DNA of 64,000 bases from Amblyornis subalaris (Eukaryota; Chordata; Aves; Passeriformes; Ptilonorhynchidae). The stretch spans positions 15,742,816-15,806,815 of the forward strand of contig JACAXG010000008.1 of NCBI GenBank assembly GCA_018881555.1, in the 5' to 3' direction. Position numbers and translations under genes: made by a program. This document shows positions 33,839-46,399 of the stretch, in pieces; position 1 is the first letter of the stretch; each line of letters starts with the position of its first letter. The notes beneath the pieces are model-generated. The model did no database searches, had not been told where the DNA came from, and saw only the letters and a program-made list of their open reading frames with translations.

Positions 33839-36800
33839 ACTAGCCTAAAATATGTACAACAGAGGAAATACATTTTTTGAAATGACAAAACTTTCAACTC
33901 CTTTCAATTCATAAATGGGGAAAACTGTAGATCTCTTGTCCAAAAAATAATGAAAAAAAATTTAAGTGTTAAAAGTGAGCACTTACATCAAAAAAACCAC
34001 ACAAAAGTCTCCTTTTAACCCATGCTGGAGGCCACAGATGTATGGACAGAATGTATTAATATATAAATAAAATTAAAAGGCCCAAATTATTCCCTCCACA
34101 TTCCACCATGCATTTCCATCCAACCAGTCATCATACTCCTCATATCAGATATTCCTGAATAACCCCAGCTAGCCAGAAAGCCAGAAAATCAGTAGAACTT
34201 ATACAGCCTCAAACATTCCAGAAGATATTATTAACAATTTGATGCTGATTGCCCTTGAATACCTTAAAAATTAACTCTTGCAGGCGTCAGTCTCTCTGAA
34301 CTAATTTCAGTAGCTACTGTGAGAATTCCTCTGGCTTTATGCTCTTGGTGATATGGAAACACTTGCTGTCTGATCCCGAACCGACTGGAAGTTCTCAGTA
34401 ACCCGAGTTACCACGTGTGTGTAGTCCCTTGTCAATCGGAGCTGCAGTGGCAGGGACACTCAGGAACAGGGAGGAGGGAGCTGAGCAAATACCTAAGAAA
34501 CACCCTTTAAAGTGGGCTCAGACAAATGTAACGTAATGAACAGCCCTATTAGCAAAATCACTGCTGAGCACATTGTGAAATTTAAAAATTAGGACAATCT
34601 CAGACATCTCTTAGGGTATAGAAGTATCCACAACAGAAACTTCACCAATTCCTTATCCAACCCGAGTGACAGAGCACAGTCAAAGTCTCTATAAACTGAA
34701 TACAGCCCATGCCAAGTACTGGCACGTGTTTGTTAATGGTTTCAGAAATCTGTGATTATATTTCAATGGATTTGGCTAGTGGTATTATCACAATCTAAAT
34801 GTTCACAAACAGATCTGTGAGCAGAAAGAAAAGAAAGGAGAACTCAGGTTATCCCTATTACTTGTCCATGAAGTATGTTCTTGATATTTTGGAGGGCAGT
34901 CACCAGGCATGATCAGTCCCACCTGTTCCTTTAAACTCTGTCCCCTTCCTCCTAACCCACAGAAAAATTTGTATTAACTCAGAAGTTAATTTTTTCTTTT
35001 TCCTTAACCAAGTCTTCTGTACAGGTGCCTGATCTAAATAGACAGCTGTTCCAATCTCTTTGGAAGCACTTTGCTACTCCACAAAAAAATCTGTCCTTAC
35101 AGAGATTTTTCATTGTTGGCTACTAAAGCCCTGAAAAGCTCCAAATTGTCACCAAAATTATAAAACAGAAGCTTGTGAATGCTACAGGCAGCACTAAAGA
35201 AAGTGCCCTCTCGAGTTCTGCCTTGTGCCTGACAAAGATCTCATCAGAACTGAGAAATGATGTTTCAGACAGGAAACAAAAGTGAACGTCAGAGCATCTC
35301 CACCTGTGCTCTCCCTCTGTCCGTGCCCTTCTGCAGGCAACAAACACACAGGGAGAGAGGCTGGGGCAACAACACCACTTGTAGAGATGGCAGAAAAGCT
35401 GCTGCTAACCATTTTGGTTTGGCTGGGGAGAAAAGGTCTCCATTTGGGGTCATTTCAGATCATCACTGCAGCTTTTGAAGGGTCATCAGAACGTAGAGGA
35501 AATCAGATCCAACAGAAATCAGACTGCATGTTTTGCCTGACAAAGGTCAGCTCCAGGAGGGATTAACAACCTCTTGAAATCACACCCTGGCCTGATGAAG
35601 CCAATGAAGTTGCTTGGAATCAACAGCTGTTGCCAAAGGCTTCCTTACAAGTCCTCGGTCGATTGTAAAAGTGCCCACAAAGAACAGGCAAGCAGTTGAG
35701 GCAAAGTCATTCGAAGTTTCCCTCAAAGTGAAATGTGCTTTGCAGTATATTGCTACCATTAAAATGACTGGGTTTTGCTAGCAGTAATTACCGAGATGTC
35801 AAAAATCAAATGATGAATTAGTTCAATAGAAAGCCCAACACACAAGTGAAGGGCAGATTCATCTTGCAGAGCACACATGCTTACCCAGGACATGCTGTGT
35901 TTGCACAGCCTCAGCTCTCCCCCTGCACAGTTTGGTGCTGGACCTGCCCGAGGTGAAGGGCAGGTTTCCTTCCTAACACCACCAGTTCACATCTTTCACA
36001 ACTCCGATCAAAATGCACTCACCAAATGAAACAGAAATAAAAGCATCATCTCCATGCCACATTCAGGAACTCAGTGAACCAGAAGTCAGTCCACACACTC
36101 AGCAACTGCTGAATCAATTAACCCATTAGGAGGAATTAAGCATGGCCAGCTTTGCATTTGCTGTGGAACTGTAATTCAAAAAAAACCCAACAAAACTGAC
36201 CGCACTTATTCCTCATGACTGAATATCTTTTAAGTTAATGCAACAAGATACAGAACGTTCAAATGCAGGGACTAACAGAACATCCATTTACTTAAGGTTC
36301 AGTGAGTCAGACCTTGCTGCGACTTCCTACTGAACTTCCCAACAGAAGTTGTTACTAAGTTTAAATTTTATGTAAGATTTATTCCTTAAAGAGGAAGAAA
36401 ATTCTTAGCCCTCCTTATTGGTAAAATCAGTTTTGAAAGTCTTTAGGCTTCAATTGCTCAATTTGTAAACAATCTTGTCAGAAAAATGACTAACTTTTTC
36501 TCTCTGACCATGCAGGATTTGTTTGCAGGGTCAATTCAGGGACCTGGTGGAATCTGTCTGGGTGAGGATGATCAAGGAGAATTTAATAGCACAGGCACAG
36601 GTTTCCTCCTGCAGGAGCTCACTGGCAGCTCCAGTTACAGCTCTGCCACCCTCCTGCTCTCACTGGACACTGTGGCTGACAGCTACCAAACCCTGAGCTG
36701 CAAATTATCATCACTGACAGAAGAGGTCAGCTACAGCTCTAGAAGGAAGTTAATTCTCCCAGCATCTTTTGCACCTCCCTTTTTTTTATCTCTGGAGAAC

Positions 36801-37583
36801 ATCAGTAATACATAACTATTACACAGCACTTTCGATTTGTAGATCTCAATGTTCTTCACAANAAGCTGCAAATATCCTATTTCAAGGTACAGAAAAGAAG
36901 GGATTAAAGGACACTTAGTGGTTATTTCAGGTAAATAATCCAGTTGTACTGAGTTGCAATCAAGATGCTTTTGCTGTCATATTTGTTAATGCATTTCAGA
37001 CAATTATATCTGAATTTGAACACAAAAACTTCTGCAGTTAAAAAAAAGACCCAGTGAAGTTTCTATGTGTCATATAGACATAATTCCACCTCTTTAAAAA
37101 TCAGCCTCTTTTAAAGCATATCCTACTCCTGAATTGATATTATATTAAAAAAAAGGCCAAGGAGAGGTCACCTCAAGACACAAAAACATATTCAAATAAC
37201 TTTATAAAAGTGAAAACACAGCTCAAAGTGGAGATCTCCAAGAAACAGCTTGAGGTATCTTCATTCAAGACATACTTGTCCTCAGTAGAAAAGATTTGTT
37301 TTTACAACAACTTTGATTACAAAACCGGTGTANAGATTTGAGAAAGAACAGTTTATTTCTTACTAGTAACCAAAGGTTAGGTATTGAAACAAGAGGTTCA
37401 AGGATGCTAAACATGCCAGAGGAATNAAAATGGTATTTATAATATTACACAAATACTAATACTGGTGATTTTTGAGTGGTTTTGTAAACTTTTCATAACA
37501 CAGTTTAACAAACTGCCAGTACAAAGGCTGAGTACTCCTTTGACAGAACATGTCTTAGGCAAATGCTGTTGTGGGGTTTTTTT

Positions 37584-37690
37584 AAATTGTATAAAACATT
37601 TTTGTATAAAAAATGTATAAAAATGTATAAAAATGTATAAATAATGTATAAAAAATTGTATAAAACATTTGTATAAAAAATTTTTGTGTA
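37584..37690. repeat. TATAAA-rich imperfect tandem array
   Basis: About ten imperfect copies of a unit resembling tgtataaaaa occur here, with spacing of about 10-14 bases and variations such as aaacatttttgtataaaaaa. The array creates many TATA-like hexamers but lies far from any supported gene. It behaves like a degenerate minisatellite. Confidence 0.8.
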
Positions 37691-39969
37691 GAAGAACTGA
37701 ATGAGTGCTCATGGATACCTGTAAAAATTATTTTTTAAAGCAACTAATAAATTTCCCACCAATTTTGGTACTAGGTTGTAAGTCTGGCCCACAGATATTT
37801 AGCAGACATGATCAGACAGGATTACAGCTGCCCATTACAGCATTGTATCTCCTTTCCATGGTGCCTACAAAACAACCACCATCATTTCTATGGACTCAGC
37901 CTTTACTTATGTATGAGATTAAAAAAAAAAACAACCCACCCCAACACTACAGCACAACAAACCTCATTGATTTTGTAAGATGTGACTGCCAAGAAAAATG
38001 GCTTTCATCACACTTCATAATAAATTTATCTAAAAAGTCATTTGTTTAAAGTATTGCCTCAGAAAGCTCCCCTGAGACATGCCATCTTGATGGCACTCTT
38101 TTCATTATTCAAATATAATGAAGTGATTCTGCATGGTTATGCTGGACTATAAATCACTGCTGTAAAAAAGGGCATGTTCAGCATGTTAACAGACCAAAGA
38201 TCAGATTTTGAAGAGTGTTTTACTATTGCATATGCACTTTATCTCTTGCACATACATAGCAGATAGCAACTCTTAGTACTTCCCCAAATTCCATCATTAT
38301 TAAATTTGGGAGCCAACAGGGGAGAGAGACGTTCAGCAGGGACTTATTTTGCAGTTCCTGTCCAATGCTTTTGCAAACCCTTTAACCTCCCTGCAGCCCC
38401 ACACATCCACAACCAGAACACTGCAGAAAGTCAGCAAAAGCAGAATTCCAGTGGTAGGATTTACTGCAACCAACTTCTGGTTAACAGAGAATTAAACACC
38501 CTTTAGAGGCTACATCTAATTGACACTGAAAAATCAGCTAATATGAACATTCACTTTTAAAAAGAGTGAAAGGAGTCTAAAAGGACTTGTCTTCTTTCCA
38601 AAGCTGCTGGGAATTATTTTTTTAAATTAATTTATACTCCATCTTATACTTGAGTAAATGTCAAATACTTCTCTAAGGTTGCAAACTAAAACCCAATGGC
38701 AATGTTTCACACAGTGGATTACCCAGAGTGAAAATCACTGCAGATTTCTAGGATAATTTTTTAAATTTACTCCTGGTCATGCTTCACAGAAGTTTGGCGT
38801 TTTCAATTCTTTAAGAAACACTTAATGAGCAGGATCCCCTTTGTCAGTGCCTCACAGACAGGAAGAACATTGAATTACTTCAAACAGGTGAAAAACTAAT
38901 TAAAATGATAACTTTCTCTTACAAGGTGAGCTAGTGGTGATTTAACTTCCAGGCAGAGAGGCAACAGTCCTTCATGTCTGCACATAGTCCACTACATGGT
39001 TTGCTTGCTTTCCCTATTAATTTGTTCCTGAAAAATGGTGTGGATNGTGAACAGTCTGACCAAGCCCCTTCTAACCTAAATTAAGTTTTACCTTGAAGCC
39101 TATGATCTCCTGTGAGTAGCAGCAGTTTTGGGAGAGCATGTGGAGTAAGATTTAAAGTGGTACAAACAAACAGTATCAGTGGAGTGCAACCAAATTATAG
39201 GAAAGGTGATATCCTGAGTAAAGCACTGCTGCTGTGTACTTCACTTCTGCATGGAAAAGTGAAGATCAGTAAGAGCAGATAACAAGGAAGTTTTAAAGAT
39301 GCCTTGTAGTTAATAATGACTTTCTTTTATGAATTATGCAGTTTTGCTTTCTTGTATTTTTATTACCTTTTTTCTCTATGTCATATATTCACTCAGATCT
39401 TTAAAAATTGGGCCAGAAGAAACAAAGAACATGACCACCGCAGAGAGAGACCTAAGCTACAATTTATGTAAAATAAGATGAAGTATTTCAAGACTTCATA
39501 AATCATTTCAATATTAAGGATACAAATTGGGAATGTATGTGCAGTGAGTAACCATGGTGGAATGTCATTTAACCTGTTGGCAGGAAAACCTCAAGGATGA
39601 GTGATAATTCATAGTGGAAATCATGAAATCTTGATGCACTTAACTTCTACCAGACTTCCTAAAAATGAGAGATATGCAGGGTGACAAACAGAAGATCTCA
39701 AGATCTTCTGATCTGATAAAATTTTAACAGCAATTGCAACACTGCTTAGAGTTAATGGTCCAAGTTACAACAGGCNGAAAAGTGAAATAAAGTAGTTAAT
39801 GTGAAAGCCAAGTCATGAACAAATTCGGTGTTCCCTATTGTATGAGAACCTGCCAAACNCAACAAATTTTGCAAAACTCTAAGTGTCCCATCTAATACCA
39901 TCAGCTTGCAGGTGTTTTGTACAATACTCCAAAATATTGATGCTCTGTAAAGTTTGGGCAGAGGGGGGG

Positions 39970-40038
39970 AACACCAACCAAAGCAAACAAACAAATAACC
40001 AAAACAANAAAAAAANCCAAAAAACCCCACCCACCCCA
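39970..40038. repeat. A/C low-complexity tract
   Basis: The (CAAA)-like tract aagcaaacaaacaaataacc is followed by A-runs with two ambiguous bases and a ccccacccacccc block. It resembles the tract at 33.7 kb. Confidence 0.85.
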
Positions 40039-43000
40039 GACTCCTATTCTGAAGCGTACATGTACAGAACTAACGAAAAATACCAATGTCACTGAAAAAA
40101 ANCAGAAGAAAATCGGACAGGGCATATCAGGAGATATTGTTCTCTCACAAAACTATTCATTATATACATTACATTGTCTTANCAGTGTCTCTGAATCGTT
40201 TACTCAAAATTTCAGCTCCTACAGGTTTCAGCCTGGACAGAATCTCCATATCTACATTGGAAACAAAAGGACATACTCACAAGCTGAGGAACTGGGAAAA
40301 GCATGGAGCAGAAAAACTCCAAATCAATCTCAATGTTTGGTTTCAAATCTGTTTTATCCCTCATTCAGATACAATCCTTCCAACTGCTTGATATTTCTTA
40401 GAAAAAAGATTTAGGTTGAAATATTTTTTAGGAAAAGATCTGTGACTTGGAAAAAAAGGTTGGGGAAAGTACAGAGGGTTGTTTTCTTTTTACAGTCAAC
40501 AGAGAAATTCTGCTTGAAAGGGGCATCTGTATCTCAGGATTAAGCATTTCAAAATCACAGTCCTAGCAATGTGCATCTCCAGAGCCCCTTCAGCAGGCTG
40601 TAAGCACCAAGTCCTCAAAGTACAGCACAAGGGATCACAATCAAGCCCTTCAGAGAGACAAGAAATGCTGGCACTCTGTTCTGCCACAGAATAAAGTTTA
40701 GTTACAAATTTGGCTAATGCCATCTATTTATTCCTATGCACTGCTTCACTCTGTTCAGTTTTACCCTTGCTCTTAACATTCCCACCTATATTGAACCGCA
40801 GGTGATAATTTAAATCCTAAATGTTATTTACAAAATCTNTCCCACCGCATAAGGCACTGGGAGAACAATTAAAAAGGAGAAGTGAGCGTGAAGGGCGACG
40901 NGGCACTCACATATCTGCAGCAAAAGCTGATTGAAACATATTAATTTAGGCAAGCTGCTTATTCTTGCAGTGATCAGTCAAATTCATTNACGCTCCAAAA
41001 CACCAGTCATTAACCACATCGGCCACGTACTCAAAGAAGTGAAGTTGTTATCTAATGGAAATCACCAAGCAGGGCTTTCAGGAGCTTTGTTTTATAGCAG
41101 TGAAAATTTCACAAGTTTCCAAAGGGCTTTTAATAGCTTTTAGAAATTAGACACTAAATTACTACCTGATAAAATTTTACTTACACAACAATGTGCATGG
41201 AAAAAGCAGAGTGTAAGTATTTTTTCTGGATAGTTGAACTCTTATTGTTCATGAACTGAGAGAGAGAAAACCTCCCTCAAAATTCAACTATGCTTATGAT
41301 GTTATATATTTTTTGCCATGGAATNGCAAAAAATTTCTTCAGCAAAGCAATGACAGAAAATGAGATAGGACGTTTTTAGAATTTTGTAATGAAGCCATAT
41401 TACAAATTGTTCCAAGCCCCAGTTTACTGCTAAACTGAAGTTAGCGGGAAAAAATTTATATTAGGCTCCAAGTTTCCAGGCAACAGTTTTTAATAGAAAA
41501 AAACCACATCTGAGACTGCAAGCAACACAAGACAAAATTGTAAGGCAGGGGATATGAGTGAGATGGAAAATATTGCTACATGTCAGGCTCTGCTACGTGA
41601 AAATTGTTGTTCATTTCAATTGATTTTTTTATTTAGAAAGATTTCCACAAAAATCTGTGGAATTAGCCCAGGCTACCCAAAAGACAAGTCAAGGTTTCTG
41701 TTTCCGAGTACAAAAGATCAGACTATTTTATGTGTAACTCAAGATAAGGAGAAGATATAAAGAGCATCACAACGAGCCAAAATTGTAAAATAAAACTCTG
41801 GATTCTGAGTCCTTTGCTAGTTCACTTTCTTATATTTTTTCTTTCTTTCACATTCCTCTTCAAAAGAAAACTACAGTTAATTTGTTTCAGCCAGCAGAAT
41901 AGGCAGAGNTAAAAAAGTCAGATCTGGATTCTGATTCAACTTTTGGATTCAAACACTTTTTGAAGACTACTTTAAACTTGCAGCATTCTACAAAATTACC
42001 AGATCAACCTTATTCTGAAATCTTTCATTCAAATTTAGTGGTTTTTACTGTACTTGCTTTCCCAGAAAAAAATTTACCAAATGATCAGATTTCTAATAAA
42101 CTGGGAATAACGTGTGTATGTGGGCAACACACCTTTATCAATGAAACTTACATCACACAGATCAGGAACTGGTGTTGACTTCAGCATACTGAGCTAAAAA
42201 GAGAAAACAAAAAGAAGTCTCATCACCAAGGATTTCTCCTACTACCACCTCTCCCTTTTCATCAATTAGCAATTTCCCTTCTCCCAGCCTTTCTGACAGG
42301 GGTGGGAATTGCTACCACAACCCAGCAGTTTTATCCTGCTCTACCATTCCCGGATTGTAGCACAACAATAACTGAGTTGTGCTTTATCCCCAGATCNCAA
42401 TGGGACTGAAGCTACAATTCCAGTGGAGTGCACATGCATTGCATTTTAGGAGAGTTAATTTAGATGGTGATCAACCCTCTATCGGGTTTGTCAGGTTAGA
42501 AAACTCAGCAAAAGGAACCTTGGCAAGCTGCATGAAGCAAGCTGTAAACATTTGAGGGTTCCAAAAACACTTCCCCTCTCTCTTATCCTNTCACCATTTT
42601 TAAATGCTCTACTCTTTAGCCACTGTGTGCCAAAAGACAGACTAATCAACCCCAAAGGCACCTCTCAGGTTCAAATACTTTCCCAGTTTGCAAGTTTGAG
42701 GGTGTCTGTAAGTTTGGGAGGGATCCTTTTCAGAGCTCAGTAATGTAAAACAGAGTCTTCCCAGAAGATGAAAGACTTAATTGCCACAAAGAACAAAGGT
42801 AATGATTCAGTTCAAACATCCCAGNTTTATACAGATCTCTGAACCGTAATCTTTTAATAAATGAAACATCTTTCCATATACTCCTTCACACAAAACTTTA
42901 AACCCTTCATTATTTCTCTTTTCTTGCTGGAGTTCTGTGGTGTCAGTGGAATGAATAGAGCACAAAAAGTAGCCAGAGTACTGAATGGTATCTTAAGANT

Positions 43001-43092
43001 TATGGCAAGTGATACACATACTAATGTATAAAATACATCTTGTCTTTCACCTTTAAATCCTTTAGCTGACATGCTCTGAAAGGCAGTCACAC

Positions 43093-43236
43093 TTTAAAAC
43101 CATATATAATTTCATACAAAGTCCAGGGTAAAAGGAGGAAGAAAATTGCACAAGTTCAGCAAAAATAATGTTGAACCTGAGACTGGTTTTCCCTGCAANT
43201 TCTTTCCTGTTCTTATAATTCTCAACTGCAGCATTG
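43093..43236 (-). CDS. Weak exon candidate, phase 2 to 2
   Basis: The acceptor is long and strong (caataattttacatttttcttcaatcag). The frame is open for 47 codons, including NAAVENYKNRKE, GKTSLRFNIIFAELVQFSSS and FYPGLCMKLYMVL. The donor (TAAA then GTGTG) is only fair. Confidence 0.25.
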
Positions 43237-44502
43237 CTGATTGAAGAAAAATGTAAAATTATTGAAAAACAAATAGCTCCTGTAAGATATTTCTGGGCTT
43301 TTGTACACAAACATGACAAATATGAAACATGAATGACTATGGATCTAAAAANATATATGGGTGAGTTTTACTGATATGTGGTACAAATCAGCAAAGCTCA
43401 GTCATCATTACTCCCCATGTTTGCCTTCTTACTCAAGAATGTCTCCTTTGGTCAAGATGTACAACACATGAAAAAAAGAACCCTGTTCTTTATATACCAG
43501 GTTTCATGCTGCTNTAAATCACATGCAGTGGTGTTGTGACCAGAAATCCAAGCTATACTGAAAGGAAGACTATGTGCTTCTGCCAAAGTTTTGTTCTTTG
43601 CAAGCCAATAATTTTCAATTACAAAAGTTTTCTCAGAAAGCTCTTGAAAATGTTTTGACTTCAGGTGAATATAATTTCTTTCTATTCAAGTAATGAATTA
43701 TAGATTTCTCTTAGTTCAACCTGACTAGAACTGAACAAATTGAGAATTAATCTGATTCTTTCCCTGATTCGAAAGTCATCATGAGGAGTTTCTCAGGTTT
43801 CTGTAAACATGTCTCAAGGAGCGATTGAAAAACTTTCAACCCCCAGATCAGTTAGCAGTGCTTTTGGGGGATTAATTCCTGCTCGCAGCATAACAGGNAT
43901 ACAGAGTATTGCTGGTGCTTAAAATGTTCAGCAAGTGCTGCAGAATCTGAAAAACACAGTATTACAGCAGAAAAAGCAAAATGAAAAGCAAGAAAGAACT
44001 TGCTCCTCCCCAGTTTCATTTGCTCTCTAACTCAGGAGCACATAGGAATTAGGGCAGTGAAGAGACCCAGAGCCCTTCCTCAGTCACCTGTTTCCACAGC
44101 ATCTTCTGTGCTTTAAAGAGAGATCTCCAGTCTCACACGGCAAGCATATCGGCAGTAAGCTGTTAAATTGATCTTTCTGAAACATAAATATGAAGAACAT
44201 ACATCATTTTAAGCATTTAATTGACTAGAGGTGCAGAGAGAATGTCTACTGAATATTTCTTCACCACCTCAGGAAAGCAAACTTCCACATCCTGCCTTTC
44301 AGGAGAAGAACAGGAGATTTTAGCATGTACCTGTCTTACATATCAAACACCACTGTAAGCAACACACAAACTTGTACCCTTAGGTATTAAATAAGGGCTA
44401 GACAGGAAACTTTCTCAGCCATGTTTTAAACAATAAACTACTCCATTGCTTCCTCTTGGACACTTACCAAACATTTAGTAAAACTTTCCTATTAAGTTAC
44501 CC

Positions 44503-44520
44503 TTTTGTTTGTTTGTTTTT
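44503..44520. repeat. (TTTG)n microsatellite, short
   Basis: ttttgtttgtttgttttt, about four copies of a tetranucleotide. Confidence 0.8.
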
Positions 44521-45431
44521 AACAGAAAGCCACTTCCACCCAGCCAGCATAACTGAGTTTATGATCCCTTAACTCAGAGATATTTCCCCCTGCCCTTCTG
44601 TATTAGGGTTTAAATGAAAACAAGCAAGAGTAATTCTTTCTCTATCACAGTGTCTCACCAGTTGAAAGTGGAAAAAAATATCAATAACAACATTTAAGCA
44701 ACTCCCAATGCTTCCTTTTTGCCTTTCCTAAAGNAACAAAATAAGAGTTACTACAAATATTTTAGAAGTTAAAGAAACAGTAGTAGAGTATCAGCCCACA
44801 TAGCTCAACAGAAGTGCCTTTATTGCAATATTTTCTCATTCTTCCACCCAAAGTTCTGCTGTTTCTTGGATGAACACCACAGCAAAGCATTATTATACGT
44901 GCTTAAAGAGAAAACTCAAGTAAAAGAATGGTTTTGCCTTTTTTAGCCCCATTCTTATAAGACAGAAGGTAATGCAGCCACCAGCCACGAAATACAACAC
45001 CAAACCAGTTGCAGCCCTTGCTGGTATTGAGCTACTTCCCACATGAGAAATAACCGACTTTGAAGCAAAGATACACACAAACCATACACATTTAAAGTGA
45101 AAAAGCCATTTCTTATCTGTATAAGATATCATTCAGCTCTGTAGCAGCTGGAATGCAATCTAAGTTTATTAACAAAAGAAAAGCCCCTTGAGACACAACT
45201 CACCGAACTGATTGTTGAGTACTGTCAAAAATGTTATGAGATACAATCCAGACACTGAATCTCCACTGTTATTTTATTTAATTATTTTCCTGAATGGAGC
45301 ATTTCTTGCCACAGTGGACTAGGGAAGTCACTGCTGTCAAGAAGGCAACATAATCAATTGTGCAGCAAGGAACACGTGCTTTCCACTATGTGTCCATCAC
45401 TGGGCAGTAGAGATGTTGTTTTACAGCCTAC

Positions 45432-45656
45432 TTGTATTTCTCTTTTGGTTTCTCAACTGTTCTTCAGGTTTCTCTCCTCTCTTCCCTTCCTTTGGAATAT
45501 GAAAGTTATGGAGATCATCCCCTTCATATAAAATTGTTTCTAGTATTAGATGACAAAAAAGAATCCTAGAGCCCTTTAGGTCAGAGAGGTTATTTGTTAC
45601 ATCAGTTGTCCAGAAGATTTCACTATCCTCTGTAGCATTAGCACAGGCAGGTTGGT
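45432..45656 (-). CDS. Weak exon candidate, 225 nt
   Basis: The acceptor is good (gtatggctgcctctctgatcttcactgcag). The frame is open for 74 codons, including CANATEDSEIFWTTDVTNNL, SDLKGSRILFCHLILETILY and an acidic then basic tail (EGDDLHNFHIPKEGKRGEKP). The donor (ACAA then GTAGGC) is fair. It is the longest protein-like frame right of the CpG-rich stretch. Confidence 0.3.
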
Positions 45657-46399
45657 CTGCAGTGAAGATCAGAGAGGCAGCCATACAGCTACACAAATTT
45701 GATACTTGCAGCTAAGGCACAAACCTTACATCATGGCATCTTTGGCCTTGGTGGACATATCCCAAGGTCAGCCTTCACTCTCAACAGCTCCATCCATCAA
45801 AAATAACAGGTTGCAGATTGAATCAACTGATAAGAGGCCAGAGTGCAAGATGCAGAGTAATAGCTCTCCCACATCAAGGTTACAGCTTCTGACTTTCACT
45901 GCACAGCAGGCCAAAGCTAATAACATGTGAGCTGTAAGAATCATTCAACAGACTCTGTCATAGGAAACATAAAAGAATATGCGGAATAATTAAGAGCTGC
46001 TCTTAATTCCTGGGGTGAGGTTACTGTGGTAGCAGACAGCTCCCAGTAAGGTTGTCTCACCCATAAATTACTCAGATAATAGAAAAGTGTGAGTGAAAAA
46101 AAAGCCCTTTGACAAAACTCTAAGTCTTCCAGACTTGCAGGGATTTTGAGAACAGGGAAACTAAATGCTGCCTTTTATACTGTATTTTTATGATGGGCAG
46201 ATAGGGATCACAGAATAAAATTGTGCGTGGAATTGGGCACAACAATGTAAGTGAAGCAACTGCCCTTCCTTCACAGGCAAGAGTGCCATGGCTGGAATAC
46301 ANGCATAAGACAAGCCCAAGCACCACATAAACTTTTGAGAACAGCAGCAGAATGCTGACAACAAAAGGTGACACTTCTGATCCAATTCTGACATCCAGC

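Larger units (their letters stand above)
31000..43000. other. Gene-poor stretch
   Basis: Apart from the repeats listed at 32.9, 33.7, 37.6 and 40.0 kb, I see only short ORFs with no recognisable product and no chain of splice sites. One minus-strand ORF (40496-40723, 75 codons, with an ATG and a stop) has no splice context or homology I can recognise. Confidence 0.4.

Noticed and set aside
33688..33897. Minus-strand ORF rich in Phe, Val, Leu and Cys, resembling a membrane protein
   Set aside because: It is produced by the A/C low-complexity tract on the plus strand. It shows no splice or start context.
37437..37712. Minus-strand ORF of 91 codons rich in Phe, Ile and Tyr
   Set aside because: It is the translation of the TATAAA-rich tandem array.
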